This document shows, piece after piece, positions 1 to 24,797 of a DNA stretch of 64,000 bases (positions are counted from its first letter, which is position 1; the number at the start of each line of letters is the position of its first letter). The stretch covers positions 15,030,127 to 15,094,126 of the forward strand of contig NC_044995.1 in assembly GCF_008728515.1 (NCBI RefSeq), written 5' to 3'. The position numbers and the translations under genes were made by a program. This DNA is from Papio anubis (lineage: Eukaryota; Chordata; Mammalia; Primates; Cercopithecidae). The notes under the pieces were generated by a model that did no database searches, was not told the DNA's origin, and was given only the letters and a program-made list of their open reading frames with translations.

Positions 1-2429
1 GCCTCCAGGCCAATCCGTTACCCCGAGAGTCAGGCTCCCGGGCATGGGGGGCGTGTGATCCTCCCGACCCCACCTCCACAGGACCCCGTTGCTGGGTGGT
101 CTGTGGGAATGTGACCTCCACTCCTTGCAATGCAGGAGAGGGACCCCAGAGGCCCTTTTGTGTGGAGTGAGACAGGAAGGATGCACGCTGGGGCAACAGT
201 TGTGTCCCTGGAGGTGGGAGCTGTGAGAGGATGGGCAGCGGGGAGGCGCACAGCCCACCTAGTGCTGCAGGCTTCATCAGGGGTGGGAGCATTTCCTTGA
301 AGCACTCAGCCTTGTTCAGAACATTCCAGAACTTCCCACTTCAGTACTTCTTTCCCACTGAGGCTCCTCAGGTCTGTCCCTGAACTCTCAGCTGAGCCTC
401 CTGACCCGTCTGAAGCCCTGAGCCCTGTGTCACCCTCTGCCCCCGTCATCTTGTGAGGCTCTGTGGGACTCCCAGCTCTCCTGACACCCCTAGTCTTCAG
501 AATGGAGGCCGAGTCCTGCCTTCCTGTCAGTCATGGGGCCAGCTCTAGGCTCCCTCGTCCTGACCATCAGTCACCCCCAGAAGGGGCGACAGTTGTGCTG
601 AGGGGAGGAGCAGGGACAGGTGTCAGCCACCCTGTGCACCTGCAAGTCAGAGTGGGGGAGTGGGAGGACCCCAGGAGTGACTGAACTTCCTGATTTAGAG
701 GGTGCTAGCCTGTGCTTAGGGAATTTGAGATTTAGTAGAAAAAGGAGGGTTATTTCCTATTTCGTAGGCACAGTAGTTTAAGTTTGGAATCACAGATTCC
801 CCTGGTATGTCACTGTCAACCGCAGTCCCACCCACTGGGGCATGAAATTCACACCCTGGCCCAGGGCGGGCACAGGGGCTCCTGTGTCTGTGCAGCTGCT
901 GCAGGAAGATGTGCTCTCTGTTGGGAAGAGTGCTCTTGCCTCCCTGGAGGGCAGTACCCAGCTCCCTGCAGCCCCCTCCCTGGAGGCCCCACCCTCTTTG
1001 AGTTCCCCCCTGCCTAGCCCCATCTCAGCCCACCCAGGGTCTCTGAGTTGATGGGGCCCAGGGCACTGTGTGGGTCATTCACGCTGTTTGCTCTGCCCGT
1101 GAAGCCTGCCTGGTGCTGTCCAGGATCCTGCACTTTCCCTGAGTGTGAGTGTGTGTGTGTGTGTGTGTTTGTATGTGTGATGGGCCTACACACAGGTGAG
1201 TTCTCAGGGTGAGGGAATTTGAGTCATTTAACAAACATTTATGTAAATGCAGGAATCATGGAGCAGGGCTTCTTCTTATGATAGACGATGGTTTGTGCTG
1301 TAGGTTGGACCACCCTTCCTAACTGCTAATGGCCTCTCTTTGCACTGACTTTGGGTCCCATCACTAAAGGGGATGCTGTTCCCCTCCTTCCACATTGGTC
1401 TTGGGCTTGGCCATGTGACTTACCGAGGCTGATGCAGGCAGAGGAATGGTCTGGGTCAGTCACAGCCTTGCCATGGGGGCCTGGCATGGTGTCCCCACTC
1501 TCTCATGATCTGCCACGAGAACAGGGTCCCCTGGTGGCCCCTTCATCTCGGGTGCATTCAGGGATCCTGCTGTGTGTCACACCCCTGCGGTCCCTTCAGA
1601 GTCACCCTAGGAAAGGCTTAGAGTGCCAACTCCTCCCATGCAGGCTCTGAGGTCGGAGCCTGGTTGCCCCCATCCGGGGAGCCGCCTACCCTTAGGCCTG
1701 GGTGTCCTCAGGAAACTCTGACCCCAGCAGCTCTGCTCTCCAGCCCCCATGGCTCTGGCCTCAGCTCCTGCCATGTGTGAGCATCACAGGGCTCTGTCCT
1801 GACCTCATACTCTCCCCATGTGGTGGCCAAAGGAGAGCCTCTGCGGGAGGTTGAGGCCCATAGGTTGGAGCCTGTGTGGCCATCACAGGCAGCCTTGCCT
1901 GGGGCTGACTAAAGAGACGTTATGGTGATTCACTGGGAAGATGGGTGCTTGCTAGAGCTGTGTGGACATGTTTACCAGGTGACAGAGGTCCCTGTTTTCA
2001 TTATTTGCCATTGGCATCTGCACTGTCTCCGTCATGATGGAATGATGTGGAATTTCAGGCAAGGCCAAATTGCTTCCGTTCTGCTAGTTGTAATTTTTTT
2101 CTAGCTAATCTGTCTATGTAGTAAAGGCAATGACTGATTTTCCGGTGTTAAAATCATCTTGCATACCTGGGGAATAAACTCAACGCAGTAAATCCTGGCT
2201 CCTTTTGGTCATGTTTTGTTTGTGGATTTTCCCTCTGTTCCCAGGTAGGGCCTGCAATTTTACTTCCTCATTGTGTCCTGGTCTGCTTTTGACATGAAGG
2301 TTTTACTGCCACAAAAGTGAGTTAATGAGTATTTGTGTTTCCTGTCCTCTGGGAGAATTGTGTAAGTTTGATAAGAGCTGGTGTTTGTTTTGTGGATCTT
2401 TTTTTGTTTAACCCAAAGAGATTTTATCC
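1..2429. other. Intergenic DNA, no gene recognised
   Basis: No exon of a family I know, and no intact mobile element, could be recognised here apart from the TG repeat near 1143. The short open frames overlap on both strands and have no supporting splice sites or start context. By comparison with the human cluster this should be DNA upstream of CEACAM7, towards CEACAM5; that is inference. Confidence 0.5.
1143..1169. repeat. (TG)n microsatellite
   Basis: A nearly pure TG dinucleotide run with one interruption near its end. It lies in intergenic DNA. Confidence 0.9.
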
Positions 2430-2719
<290 letters not shown>

Positions 2720-2993
2720 GATTTTACACTTCTTTTCCAGTGAAGTAAAATGAACATAGCAGTAATGTCTGCATTCCTTTGTGCTCATGAAAGCCCTGCC
2801 CAGATTAAGATATGGCACATTGCCTGCACTAAGTGACACTCCCATGACCCTCACAGCCATTGCAGGGCACAGGTCACCTCCACTCTGATCTCTAGCAGCA
2901 GAGTTGGATTTTCCTCTTGGAAACTTTATAGAGGTGGAATTGGTGATCATTTTCTATCAGCGATTGACTCCTTTCTTTCAACTCTATGTGTGA

Positions 2994-3346
<353 letters not shown>

Positions 3347-3361
3347 CCTTTCTCATGTTCT

Positions 3362-6170
3362 AAAATATCCCTCAGTTTGAATGCACCACAGTTTTATCCC
3401 CTGCACTGTTGCACATTTGGACTGTTACACTTTTTGATTCTTCTGAACCATGCTGGAATTTGACACAGATTCTCCTGCCCGATAGCTGAACACATCTAAA
3501 TTTCCACAAGCAACATCTCCACGTCCAGTTGTTCCAACTCTTGGTGTAGTCAATTCATTGAGTTTTAAGCTTTCTCATATGGATGGATGAAGATTTGATG
3601 ATGAGATTTGAGACATCTATTTGTTGGTTGAGATTTGGGAAGGAGGAGGAAGTCAGAGGAGGGGCAGGAGCTGCTTTCATCTCTGGACAGAAGGATCCTT
3701 GCTGTGCCTCACAAAGCAGAGACCCTCAAGGTCCTGAGTTCTCAAGGACAAGCATGTGCTGCCCCTGCCTGCCCCAGGTACAGCCTTGAGGCCTGGTCTC
3801 CCAGGAAGAAAGAACTGGCTTCCCCTGGGTACGGACTGTCCCCACACGTACTGTACCTGCAGGGCCTAGGGCTGGGGTTTTGTTGTGGTTTCAGGGTGAC
3901 TGGGACGGATGCAGAAGTCACTGTGGCCACCCAGTGTCGACCCTCTCAGTGGCAAAGGGAGGAGCTGGGGTTCTGTCCTCATTGCTCAGTCCTGGAGACC
4001 AGGGATGTTTCCTGATGTGCCTTTCAGACTCTGATGAGAGTGTCCCCAGAGACTCAGCTTCTCCCAACATCTCTCAGGGAACAGGTCCAGGTCAGGGCTG
4101 TCCAGGGCACCTGGAGAAAGACCCAGAGTGGCTGGAGCAGAGAGGGTAGGAGGTGGGCAGAACCAGCAGCATCTGGCTGGGTAGAGGCACCCCTTCTTGG
4201 GCAGTGTCCCTAGGTTGTGACTATGGGAGGGAACGCGGCAGAGCCCAGGGAATCCCATGTGCCCACTCCCACAGACCCCCCATTCCTATCACCCTCTCTG
4301 ATGGGGCAGCCTCTCCTGATATCCATCTCCCCATCTGGGCTCCTGTGCCTCTTCAGACCAGGTCCTGCCTGCCCTTAGGCTTCTCTCTTGGGTGCCCCCA
4401 GTACATGCCATGACCCCTCCCAGCAACACAAGCTCCTGGCTTTACATGGACTCCCCAGAACCCACCGGATAGATGTGGTCGGATTCCAGATGTTCCTTGA
4501 GGGAATCCCAATGGACAAAGGGAGAGGCCAGCCCAGGAGGGCCCTGCACGCCCATTCATCAGTCACCTGCCTGGGTGGGACACTGGGGTCCTCCTATCCT
4601 GGGATCCCCTGTCCTGCTCCTTCTCTAGCTGAACCCTGGCCAGCTGGTTCTATGGGGCATGGAATCCCCCACCCCATATACAGAGCAGGAAGCCACATGC
4701 TCCCACTCTCGTTCGTGGGACCTCATCTTACTTGCTGAGATGGCTTCACACTCACAGCCGCACCCTGGGCTGCAGCCCCACAGAGCCTGTGTCCTCCTTT
4801 CCTGCCCATTTCTGGGTTTCCCTTCCTGCATCACCTCCTCCCTGTGGCCCCACCTGCTCCTGCTCCGGGCATCTGCCCCTGGGTCACTGCCTGTTACCAT
4901 CTCTGGGTTCACTGGCCTCTGCCATTTATTCTTTGCCCTGAACCCTGTGCGGGAGGAAGGGTGAAGCTGAGATGGGTGCTGTCCAAGGTCCTGTCCTTTC
5001 CGGACCGCTTAACAGTGAGGGACCCTGATGTGTCACCAGAGAAGAGGTGTGTGTCAGGAGTGCCCAGATCATAGGGGGCAGGAAAGGCTCGGGGAACGAG
5101 GGAGAAATCTATGATGGGGGAGAATCAGCGTCCTATTTTGGGAAGCATATGCTGCTTGCAAGAGACTCTACTTATTCATAAAGATACTAACACACTGAAG
5201 GTAAAGGGGTAGAAAAAATATTCCATGCAAGTGGAAACCAAAAGTGAGCAGGAGTAGCTATATTTATATCTGTCTCTGAGGATGGGTGTGGGGAGACTTG
5301 AGGGGTGACAGGTGGCCCTGAAACCTGATGTCTCTGCTAAAAAATCTCTGGGTGGGTCCTTAAGGAGGCCCAGGAATTCTGCTGAGGAAGAGGAGGGGGA
5401 ACTCCCCAGAGAGAGGGAGGAGGAGGAGGCACAGAGCCCCAGCCCCATCCCTGGATTCTGATTTCATCAGCCTCTGCTCCCTTATTCTGAGGACTTTTGG
5501 GGTCAAGTGGAGCCTTATCCACTCGGACACCCTGCCTCTTGTGAGGATACACGGACACGAATCCTCCCTTCTACCCACACATGCTCCAGCCAGCCCTCAG
5601 GTGTGAATACTGTGCAAGATTCCCCTAAGTGCACACAGAACTTGGCCTGACATAAGACTACAAATCTGATTTTGATGATTCGTTGGGGGATAGACTAGAG
5701 AAGAGCTTGCGTGAGAGACACCTAGAATGTAAAGCATGCAGCAAACATGTGATCAACGCTTAAAGATCATGCTGAGTTAAACCCATCCTTTTTCCGTCTA
5801 CACTTTCTTCATTGTCCACCAGAGGGCGGCAGAGTCCCTCCCGGCCTGGAGCCTCCCCAGGGTCTGCTGGCCTCCCTCAGCTGGACCCACAGCTCCCCCA
5901 GGGTTCACCCTCACCAGGATCACCTCGACCCACCTCCTCCACGCCCTCCAAGCTCCCCAGACGGACTCTGTCAGCTCCTCCCTACAGCCCCGCAGCAACC
6001 CAACTAAAGTCACTCTTTCTGCAGGCAGCTCCTGCCCCTACATCCTCTCCTCCCCAGGGCTCAGCCGAAAGGGCATCTCCCAGGGCAGGTCCCTGTGATC
6101 CTCAGAGCACATTCACAGCTCCACTCTCATTATCGTTAGCTCCTCAGTCCCACGACGTTCACTGAGCGCC
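3362..6170. other. Intergenic DNA upstream of CEACAM7
   Basis: GC-rich unique-looking DNA with short frames open on both strands and no recognised gene. Nothing here aligned by eye with the CEACAM4 flank; the similarity begins at about 6170. Confidence 0.45.
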
Positions 6171-6738
6171 ATGCCTTGCTCCAACAGACCCTTCTTGTCT
6201 CTCATGTTCCTGCTGTGTCCCACCTCTTCCTTCCTGGGGCCTCTGAGGACCCCGCTTTGCCAAGGGTTTCTGTGCAGATCCCCATTCCCTCTTGGCACCA
6301 CCCATGGGGAAGGCGGAGTGACCACAGGACTGTCAGCCAGACAGAGGCTTCCAGGTCAGGTAGAACATGGAAAGGACCTGAGCCACAGCTCATCCAAAAG
6401 ACAGGGAGAGGGACGGTTTCCCTGAAGCCTTTCCCAAGGACAGCAGACCTCAAAGCCATACACCTCCCTCCACCACAGCCCTCTCTTCCCAGGACACGCC
6501 AGGTGCCTCCCTCCATACCCAGGAGCTGTAGCTCCTCCTGAGACCCCTGGGCCTTGGTTTCTGTGCCTGGGCCAGAGGCCAGGCTGGTGATACTGGAGAC
6601 AGAGGGCTGGTCTCTCCCCAGTCATCCCCCAGTGAACTCCCTTCTATCCCCCAGAGCCACCTCTGTCACCTTCCTGCTGGGCATCATCCCAGCAGAAACC
6701 CAAGGCCCAGCTGGGTTTCTCTGTCACAAGGGAAATAA

Positions 6739-17803
<11,065 letters not shown>

Positions 17804-18688
17804 CAGACCTGGTGTAGTTTCTGCATTTCAGGAAGAGTGGCAGATATTATGATCTCTCTTTTTATCCTATTTCCTGCAGGACTGACTGCCATGCTTGGGA
17901 GAGGGAAAGGACTTCTTCACCTGTATCTGGGACTAGATCTCCTCCTCCTCCTATTACACTCCTGCTTCTCAGCACTCATTCCTGCAGGTCTCTTTTTCCC
18001 TGGTCTTCATTCTTCCTGTACTCCACTGTATCTTGGACATGACTACTTCCAGCCTCTGCTCATTTGTTTCCCCAGTTCAATACACTGTGAAAGCTTCTTG
18101 GTCCTTTTTAAAACATCTTTCACTTGTGCTGTTCTCTCCATTACCATAAACCTCAACAACTGCTTGAAGTCCTGCTTAACTTCTTATCTCCAGTCTTTGA
18201 ATGCTTCCTAGCATATGACTGCTTCATTACCTTCCTAAAATCACCTACTCAAGAACCTGCAGGGGCCTACTCTCTCCTATTAGATAAGTTCACTTTTCTT
18301 CTCTTCACGAATCCTTTTTACTTCCTTTACCACTACTCCCGAGTATAATTTCTCCATCCTAATTAGATCTGTCTTCCTATACATCCCTGCCCCTCTGCCC
18401 CATATACACATAGAATTCTTAGTTCCAATGTTATGCCTAAAAATGAGGTAACCTTCCTCCACCACCTGCACTGTGGAGTTACCCACACCCTTCGTCACAA
18501 GCAACCTCTGACCTTGTGGAGGACAAAGACTGTAGCATGAACATGTGAACCTGAGAGGAAACAACCTAAGTGTGGCTGAGAATCTTTTCCTGATAACCAA
18601 TTCATGCGTTCATGAAAGATGCAGAATTGAAGAAGACAAGGTCCTTACTCCTGGGAACATAAAGCCTAAGACAGAAGATAAGACAAAA
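17804..18688 (+). other. CEACAM7: Probable CEACAM7 3' UTR
   Basis: The sequence directly after the stop codon. No canonical AATAAA was found before the Alu-like monomer at 18689, so the transcript end is unknown. Confidence 0.45.
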
Positions 18689-18842
18689 GGCCAGGTGCAT
18701 TGGCTCACAACCGTCGTTACAGTGCTTTGGGAAGCTGAGGTGGGAGGATCCTCTGAGCCCAGGAGTTCAAGGCTACAGTGAGCTGTGATTGTGCCTCTGC
18801 ACTCCAACCTGGGCAACAGAGCAAGACCCTGTCTCCAGAAAA
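18689..18842 (+). mobile_element. Alu-like monomer (FLAM/FRAM type), sense
   Basis: A single-arm Alu of about 150 bp: starts GGCCAGGTGCATTGGCTC, ends CAAGACCCTGTCTCCAG plus an A-rich end. Confidence 0.85.
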
Positions 18843-18914
18843 TAAGATATGAAAAAGAACTGTAATACCAAAATAGAAAAAGATAAATTCCATGAGAAGA
18901 AAGAGAAATCTAAT

Positions 18915-19065
18915 GGGAAATATGGCTACACACTGAAATCACTAGGAAAGAACAACTGATTCCCAGGCTCCACTCATACATTTTGATTTAATGGTCTAGA
19001 GTGGGACCAAGGCATTGTTATTTAAGCTTTCCCACATGCTACTAATGTGCAGACAGGATGCAGAA
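18915..19065 (+). mobile_element. MER5-type hAT DNA transposon remnant
   Basis: The passage GATTCCCAGGCTCCACTCAT, TTTGATTTAATGGTCTAGAG and GCTACTAATGTGCAGACAGG follows the MER5 family pattern. Old and divergent. Confidence 0.6.
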
Positions 19066-20449
19066 ACCCTGCTCTTATAGGGAGAACTTGGGCTTAAATC
19101 AATGGTTTGTAGCTAGGGTTATGTATCAAAAATTACCTCTGGAACTTTTTCAACATACATAAGCTTATACATTGTTGGTCATGTCTGTTAATGGGCGATG
19201 CCCTGAACTCAGTAATCCAGTTGAGAAACAGAAGCGAAATGGAAATTCACCTTATTTGATTTGTTAAATTATATGGAAAACACTGTCAAATGACGTGATG
19301 CCACCTTCTCTAAGTTATATTTGCGGGTATGTTATTGATGTGAATGTTTCAAAAATTACATGAGATTTCTAGAAATCTAATATGTTATCAGTCATAGTAT
19401 TACACGCCACAGAACTAACCAAATTTGCTTGTGAGTGGTGTCATTATCATCAAATCTATCAAATCTGAAGTCCCATCAGATTTTTAACATTGTCATCTTA
19501 AGTCTTTGTCATTCACAGATAGTTGTTTTGACTCTTCTCTAAAAGCATTTGGAAATGGTTACAGTCCAAAACTGCTTCTTTTCCAAGGATATGTATGGAT
19601 AAGACTCTGACAAGTTGTCTTGAATACAGGTTTCTGATAACTTTAGAATCATACCGTTGGGCTAAGAATTTCCAAAACTTTAATGAAGAGACATCTTCAT
19701 GAAACTGCCAACCAAGGTCAAGCAGAACAAAAAATTAATTTCATGGGACTAAATGAACTAATGAGGATAATGTTTTTATGAATTTTTAGTTGAAGTTTTG
19801 ATGATTCTTTAAATGTTTTGTTTTCCGGATTTGAAGAAACATTTTTCTTTTAAGCTATCTATGTAGCTTACAGAAATTTGGTAAAATACAACTTGTGAAC
19901 AAAAATTGAAACATTAATTTTTCTCCCTACATTTTCCATCCAGAATCAGGCAACTGTTCATGGCTGTTCACATTGTTATGAGAATAGTTGTTTTCATAAG
20001 TTCGATAAGAATCTGCTCTGTTTATAACAGGATACATTTAAAAAAATACTGGTTATATTACCAAGACTTTGGCTGGGATGCCATATTTGGAAATATACGT
20101 AGAATGAACCCATAGGTACTGAGATGCTGCAGGCAAAGTCTGAAGTCAGCCTTGGTTTGGCTGCCTAGTGCTGAGAGGTTTTTAAAAGTTTGATCTGAGA
20201 TTCCTTATCAAACCTTCCAGCAAAGCAACCTTAAAACGATCCTATGTAGTCAATCGCTATTCTTGCTATACTTCCTATATAAAGAATCAGACCATGTTTG
20301 ATGAGACTCTACCTATTTTGTAAACAGGTTAGTCTTACTCTGATTAACTTAGAAACAGGGAGAGATGGAGAAAAGTTATGTTCAGAAGAAAAACTGTAAT
20401 ACAACTGTTATTGAATTGTAGCCCTGTATTTTGTTTTCAAGTTTTTATT
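19066..20449. other. AT-rich intergenic DNA
   Basis: No gene or clearly identified repeat. It may hold further internal sequence of the ERV that follows; I could not show this. Confidence 0.4.
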
Positions 20450-21345
20450 GTCTACTTGTAGACCGGACTGCCTGTTCCTTCAATGTCGTTTTCTCCTGTG
20501 GAACCACTAATTATAAGACCTGCTCTCGTCCTGAAGACCTATAAGCTAGAGGTGGACAACTCAATGTAAATTTCAAGGGAAAACCCTCATGCCTGAGATG
20601 TGAGCCACTCAGAGCTCACCAAAATGTTCAACACCATAACTAGAGACACTCAAATTGCCAACCAGGACGAGAAGTTGATGACTTCATGCTGTGGACAGTT
20701 TTTCCCAAGATGTCGGAACAAGACTTCCCATCGTGATGAGGCTCTTATCCCACTCAATTTTTCCCTGCTTATGCCTGCCTCTTTAATTTGGCAAGATAAT
20801 GCTGTAACTACAATTTCACCATCAGTGCCTTGTATAGGTAATTTGACAGAGTGTTGGGTCTGTCATGTCATGTCAAACCCAAATCTTTACATGACCTAAC
20901 GGATCCTTTATTCCACCCAGTGGCTAACTTTAACAACATCCCTAATACAACTGTTTGTTCAAATGTACAGTGGTCCCTTTTAGAGTTAGACCTCTAGACT
21001 CACCTGTTCTTACTCACTATTTTAATGTAACCCAGCCATGGGATGCTAGATAATAGAATTGCTCCCTATTAGCTGAACAGTGAGGAGTTTGTGCAGTTGC
21101 TGACACTTCTTGTTGCACATGGATAAATACAGCGGGTACTATAGATACTCAGTTGCAAAAATTAACAAACATGCTGCTTGGTTAAAATGGGTAGGCTCCT
21201 CATGTGGCTCATTCTTTAATCTATTCTATTTGATTTGGTTTGGCTCATGGGGTCTCTACCTATGGATCATACTCCAAACTCTTGGTGTTATCCTCCTGAT
21301 TGTCACAATATTAGTTACCCTGGTGTGCTGTATTCTCTAAAACCT
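20450..21345 (+). mobile_element. ERV (gammaretrovirus-like) envelope remnant
   Basis: Two short open stretches (20600-20899 and 21110-21340) resemble retroviral envelope. The first carries a CxxC (CWVC) motif as in surface subunits. Between them, in another frame, is a Cys-Cys motif typical of the transmembrane subunit. The second ends in a long hydrophobic segment like a membrane anchor. Frameshifts and stops separate the pieces, and no gag or pol was recognised. It is a dead copy; the family was not identified. Confidence 0.65.
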
Positions 21346-21349
21346 TTAC

Positions 21350-21925
21350 ATGTTTGTAGGCAGTCATTAGTCAAATGTCAAATATTCTCTCTTTGACTGG
21401 AATGACAAAAACTCAAATAAATGTGTGATTAGGAGGACATCATAACCTATGAATGATGGAAGTCCAAAATGATGGTAACTGACAGTAGTGTTAATGCCTT
21501 ATTTAGTCAAACTCTCATCTAGGTGAGAGCCTAGTGACTCCAGAATGGAGCCTGTCATTCTAAAGGCCACATACTCACACTGAAACATTGAGGAAGCAGG
21601 TAGATCTCAGAACAGACACATTTTTCCTAAAAACAGGAGAGTCCAGGCTATGTCAGCACAGTAAGAAAGTCCTTTCTGCTTTAACTCTTAGAAAAAAGTA
21701 ATATGAAGTATTTTGAAATTAACCAATCAGTTTATTTAAATGAGTTTATTTATATTCTTCTGTTCCTGGATTCCCATTTTACAAAACCCACTGTTCCACT
21801 ATTGTATTGCCCAGTGGAAGCTATCACTGTATTTTGCAGAATGGAAACTGCCCTGACTCATGAATCACAAATAAAAGCCAATTGGATCTATAATTGATTT
21901 TGTTGTAATTTTGTCTTCTGATGCA
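21350..21925 (+). mobile_element. Possible 3' LTR of the ERV
   Basis: It directly follows the envelope remnant. It contains two AATAAA hexamers (near 21415 and 21870), the second followed by a T-rich stretch, as in LTR polyadenylation regions. Ends are approximate and no matching 5' LTR was found. Confidence 0.4.
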
Positions 21926-22190
21926 TGTTCACAGCCAGGGACAGCCAGTGGGATCTCTCTGGCTGCGTCATTCTCACCCTGACTCTTCCCTTCCACCTCC
22001 CTCTTTCACTTACAAGGACCCTTCTGACTACACTGAGCCCACCCAGATTATCCAGAATAACCTCCCATCTCAAGACCCTTAACTTCATCTCACCTGCAAA
22101 GTCTTTTTTTTTTTTTTTTTGCCAAATAAAGTAGCATGCACAGGTTCCAGGGATTAGGATGTGGATATTTTCAGGAGGCCATTATTCTGC
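21926..22190. other. Unnamed dispersed-repeat remnant
   Basis: Phrases such as AATAACCTCCCATCTCAAGA and GGTTCCAGGGATTAGGATGT followed by CCATTATTCTGC are shared in type with 61385-61510, so both look like one old interspersed family. A T-run sits at 22105. Confidence 0.4.
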
Positions 22191-22269
22191 TCAACACAGG
22201 TACCTTTTGTAAACTCTACCCACAACAAAAAATTGCTTTGCCTTTCTTCTGTGTCTCACTTTTCTGTCT

Positions 22270-22490
22270 GAATCACAAAGAGCACACATTTCGAGGTGAA
22301 ACACACCAGCTCTGCTATGAACTGGCTGGATGACCCTGGACTTCACTTCACCCCCTTCAGCCTCTTCTCATCTGCAGCACAAGGGTCACTCTTACTGCAT
22401 CAGAAAATGACAGTGAATGGATACATTAATATGTGGAAGGCATTAGACACACAGCCGAGTACCTGATGAGCCCTTAGTAAACTTTTCTTT
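22270..22490 (+). mobile_element. MIR, sense
   Basis: MIR landmarks: CTCTGCTATGAACTGGCTGGATGACC-type core, then TCATCTGCAGCACAAGGGTC and a 3' end near AGTAAAC. Confidence 0.75.
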
Positions 22491-22565
22491 CAGTCTTTTC
22501 CTTTTGGCATCCTACATTCTCTCACCATCACCCATCTTCTCCTTCACCTCCTTTCTCTTCAGTGA

Positions 22566-23010
<445 letters not shown>

Positions 23011-23480
23011 AACAAGAAGTCCTTTTTATGTTCACATAAAATATATACATGCTTTCCCTTAATTTACACATACTAGTCGCACTTCTGCCCTGTTAATTCA
23101 TACATACACTTCCTTATGTCACTCTTCTTCGGTCTTTCTCTTTATAATTTATAAATAAGGATAGAACAGAGGCAAAAAACCCTGACCCAGACCATAAGAG
23201 GGGATTTCTTCATTAAGATGAATGCTTTCCTTTAAAAAGATGAATGCTTTCCATTGGCAACATAAATGCTAGTCACAAGGCACCCCTAAAGCCCATTTCT
23301 AGACTTGACTTTCAGCAAAACCATTTGATCCTAGGACAAATTCCTAGACTACTAGGAGACAATATTTGTGACAGAAGCCACACCCACTCTGGCTGTTCCT
23401 GCTGTAGGGTAAAGGTATTTTTCACAGAATGTTGTGCGTCATGAATATTGCTCAAGATTCCAAATCCAGAAACATATAAA

Positions 23481-23628
23481 GAGGGCGAGTCCCTGGAATG
23501 ATCACAAAGGGGAGAAGATTTCAAATCCAGAAACAGTCATAAAACACACCCAGAGTGTGTGGCCTTTGAGCAATGACAGTCCCACTGGCCTCTTTCCATG
23601 CCTGTTGGCTTCTGAGTTCCTTCTCAGC
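23481..23628 (+). repeat. Direct repeat, copy 1 (partner 24652-24797)
   Basis: About 148 bp beginning GAGGGCGAGTCCCTGGAATG, repeated 1,171 bp downstream in the same orientation with scattered substitutions. Family unknown. Confidence 0.85.
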
Positions 23629-23749
23629 ACTGCCCCCCAATCCTTCCACTGTGGAGTTTAAGCCCCCTTAACCATCTTCATCTCCAGCTACCTGCGGGGA
23701 CCCTGACTGGAAGGCACTCTGAATGCTCCGGGTGGCACCTTCGCCTATT

Positions 23750-24280
23750 TCCATAATTATAATAGCTCACACTGATGCAGCACTAACTATGCACCAGGCA
23801 CTATCTTTTTTTTGAGACGGAGTCTCGCTGTGTCGCCCAGGCTGGAGTGCGGTGGCGCGATCTCGGCTGACTGCAAGCTCCGCCTCCCGGGTTCACGCCA
23901 TTCTCCTGCCTCAGCCTCCGAGTAGCTGGGACTACAGGCGCCCGCCACCTCGCCCGGCTAGTTTTTTGTATTTTTAGTAGAGATGGGGTTTCACCATGTT
24001 AGCCAGGATGGTCTCGATCTCCTGACCTCGTGATCCACCCGCCTCAGCCTCCCAAAGTGCTGGGATTACAGGCTTGAGCCACCGCGCCCGGCCCCAGGCA
24101 CTATCTTAAGGGGTTTTCAGGTAGCTACAGTCCTCATAAAAAATCCTGAGTGTCAGCATCCCCATTTTTACAGATATAAAAAAACTGAGGCAGAGAAGTG
24201 AAGTCATGTGATGAGTGTCATCCAACTCCATAATTTAACCTCATCCTCCACTTCATTTGTACAGAGGACACCCTAGGGCT
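23750..24280 (-). mobile_element. MIR, antisense, split by an Alu
   Basis: The left part (ATTATAATAGCTCACACTGATG) and the right part (CCCCATTTTTACAGATATAA, ACTGAGGCAGAGAAGTGAAG) are the two halves of one antisense MIR. The AluY at 23808-24093 separates them. Confidence 0.8.
23808..24093 (-). mobile_element. AluY-like, antisense, inserted in MIR
   Basis: Near-consensus antisense Alu with a perfect target-site duplication CCAGGCACTATCTT at 23794-23807 and 24094-24107. The short T-run and clean ends suggest a young insertion. Confidence 0.95.
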
Positions 24281-24576
24281 TCCAAGGTCTCCTGAATGAC
24301 ATTCACCTTCCAGAATAATTTTTGGATTATTTTAGGATTTGATCTACTTTCAGGATTTGATGAACAGCCAGCATTTTGTTTTCGGTCTCACTCTTCACTT
24401 ATGCACCTGTTTCCTAACACCACACTCACAACTGCACAGCCCTGCATTAAAGATAGCTTTTATGAACCTCCAGTCTCTTCTGGGAAAACACAGGGCGGGC
24501 CTGGCTGTCAGTCAAATTACTCACAAAAAGTAACTTTTACTGAATTGTCATCTAGTCACACAGCCAGTCACTGGCC

Positions 24577-24638
24577 ATAAAAAGGGTGCACTAGGGACAG
24601 AGGGTGCACTAGGGACATAAAAAGGGTGCACTAGGGAG
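24577..24638 (+). repeat. Short tandem array, three GGGTGCACTAGGGA units
   Basis: Three copies of GGGTGCACTAGGGA, two preceded by CATAAAAA. It lies directly upstream of direct-repeat copy 2. Confidence 0.85.
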
Positions 24639-24651
24639 AAGGAAATAGGAG

Positions 24652-24797
24652 GAGGGTGAGTCCCTGGAATGATGACAAAGGGGAGAAGATTCCAAAACCC
24701 AGAAACAGTCATAAAACATACCCAGAGTGGATGGCTTTGAGCAATGACAGCCTCACCTCTCTCTTTTCATGCTTGGTGGCCTCTGACTTTCCTCTCA
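24652..24797 (+). repeat. Direct repeat, copy 2 (partner 23481-23628)
   Basis: Begins GAGGGTGAGTCCCTGGAATG and ends CTCTCAGC, parallel to copy 1. Confidence 0.85.
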
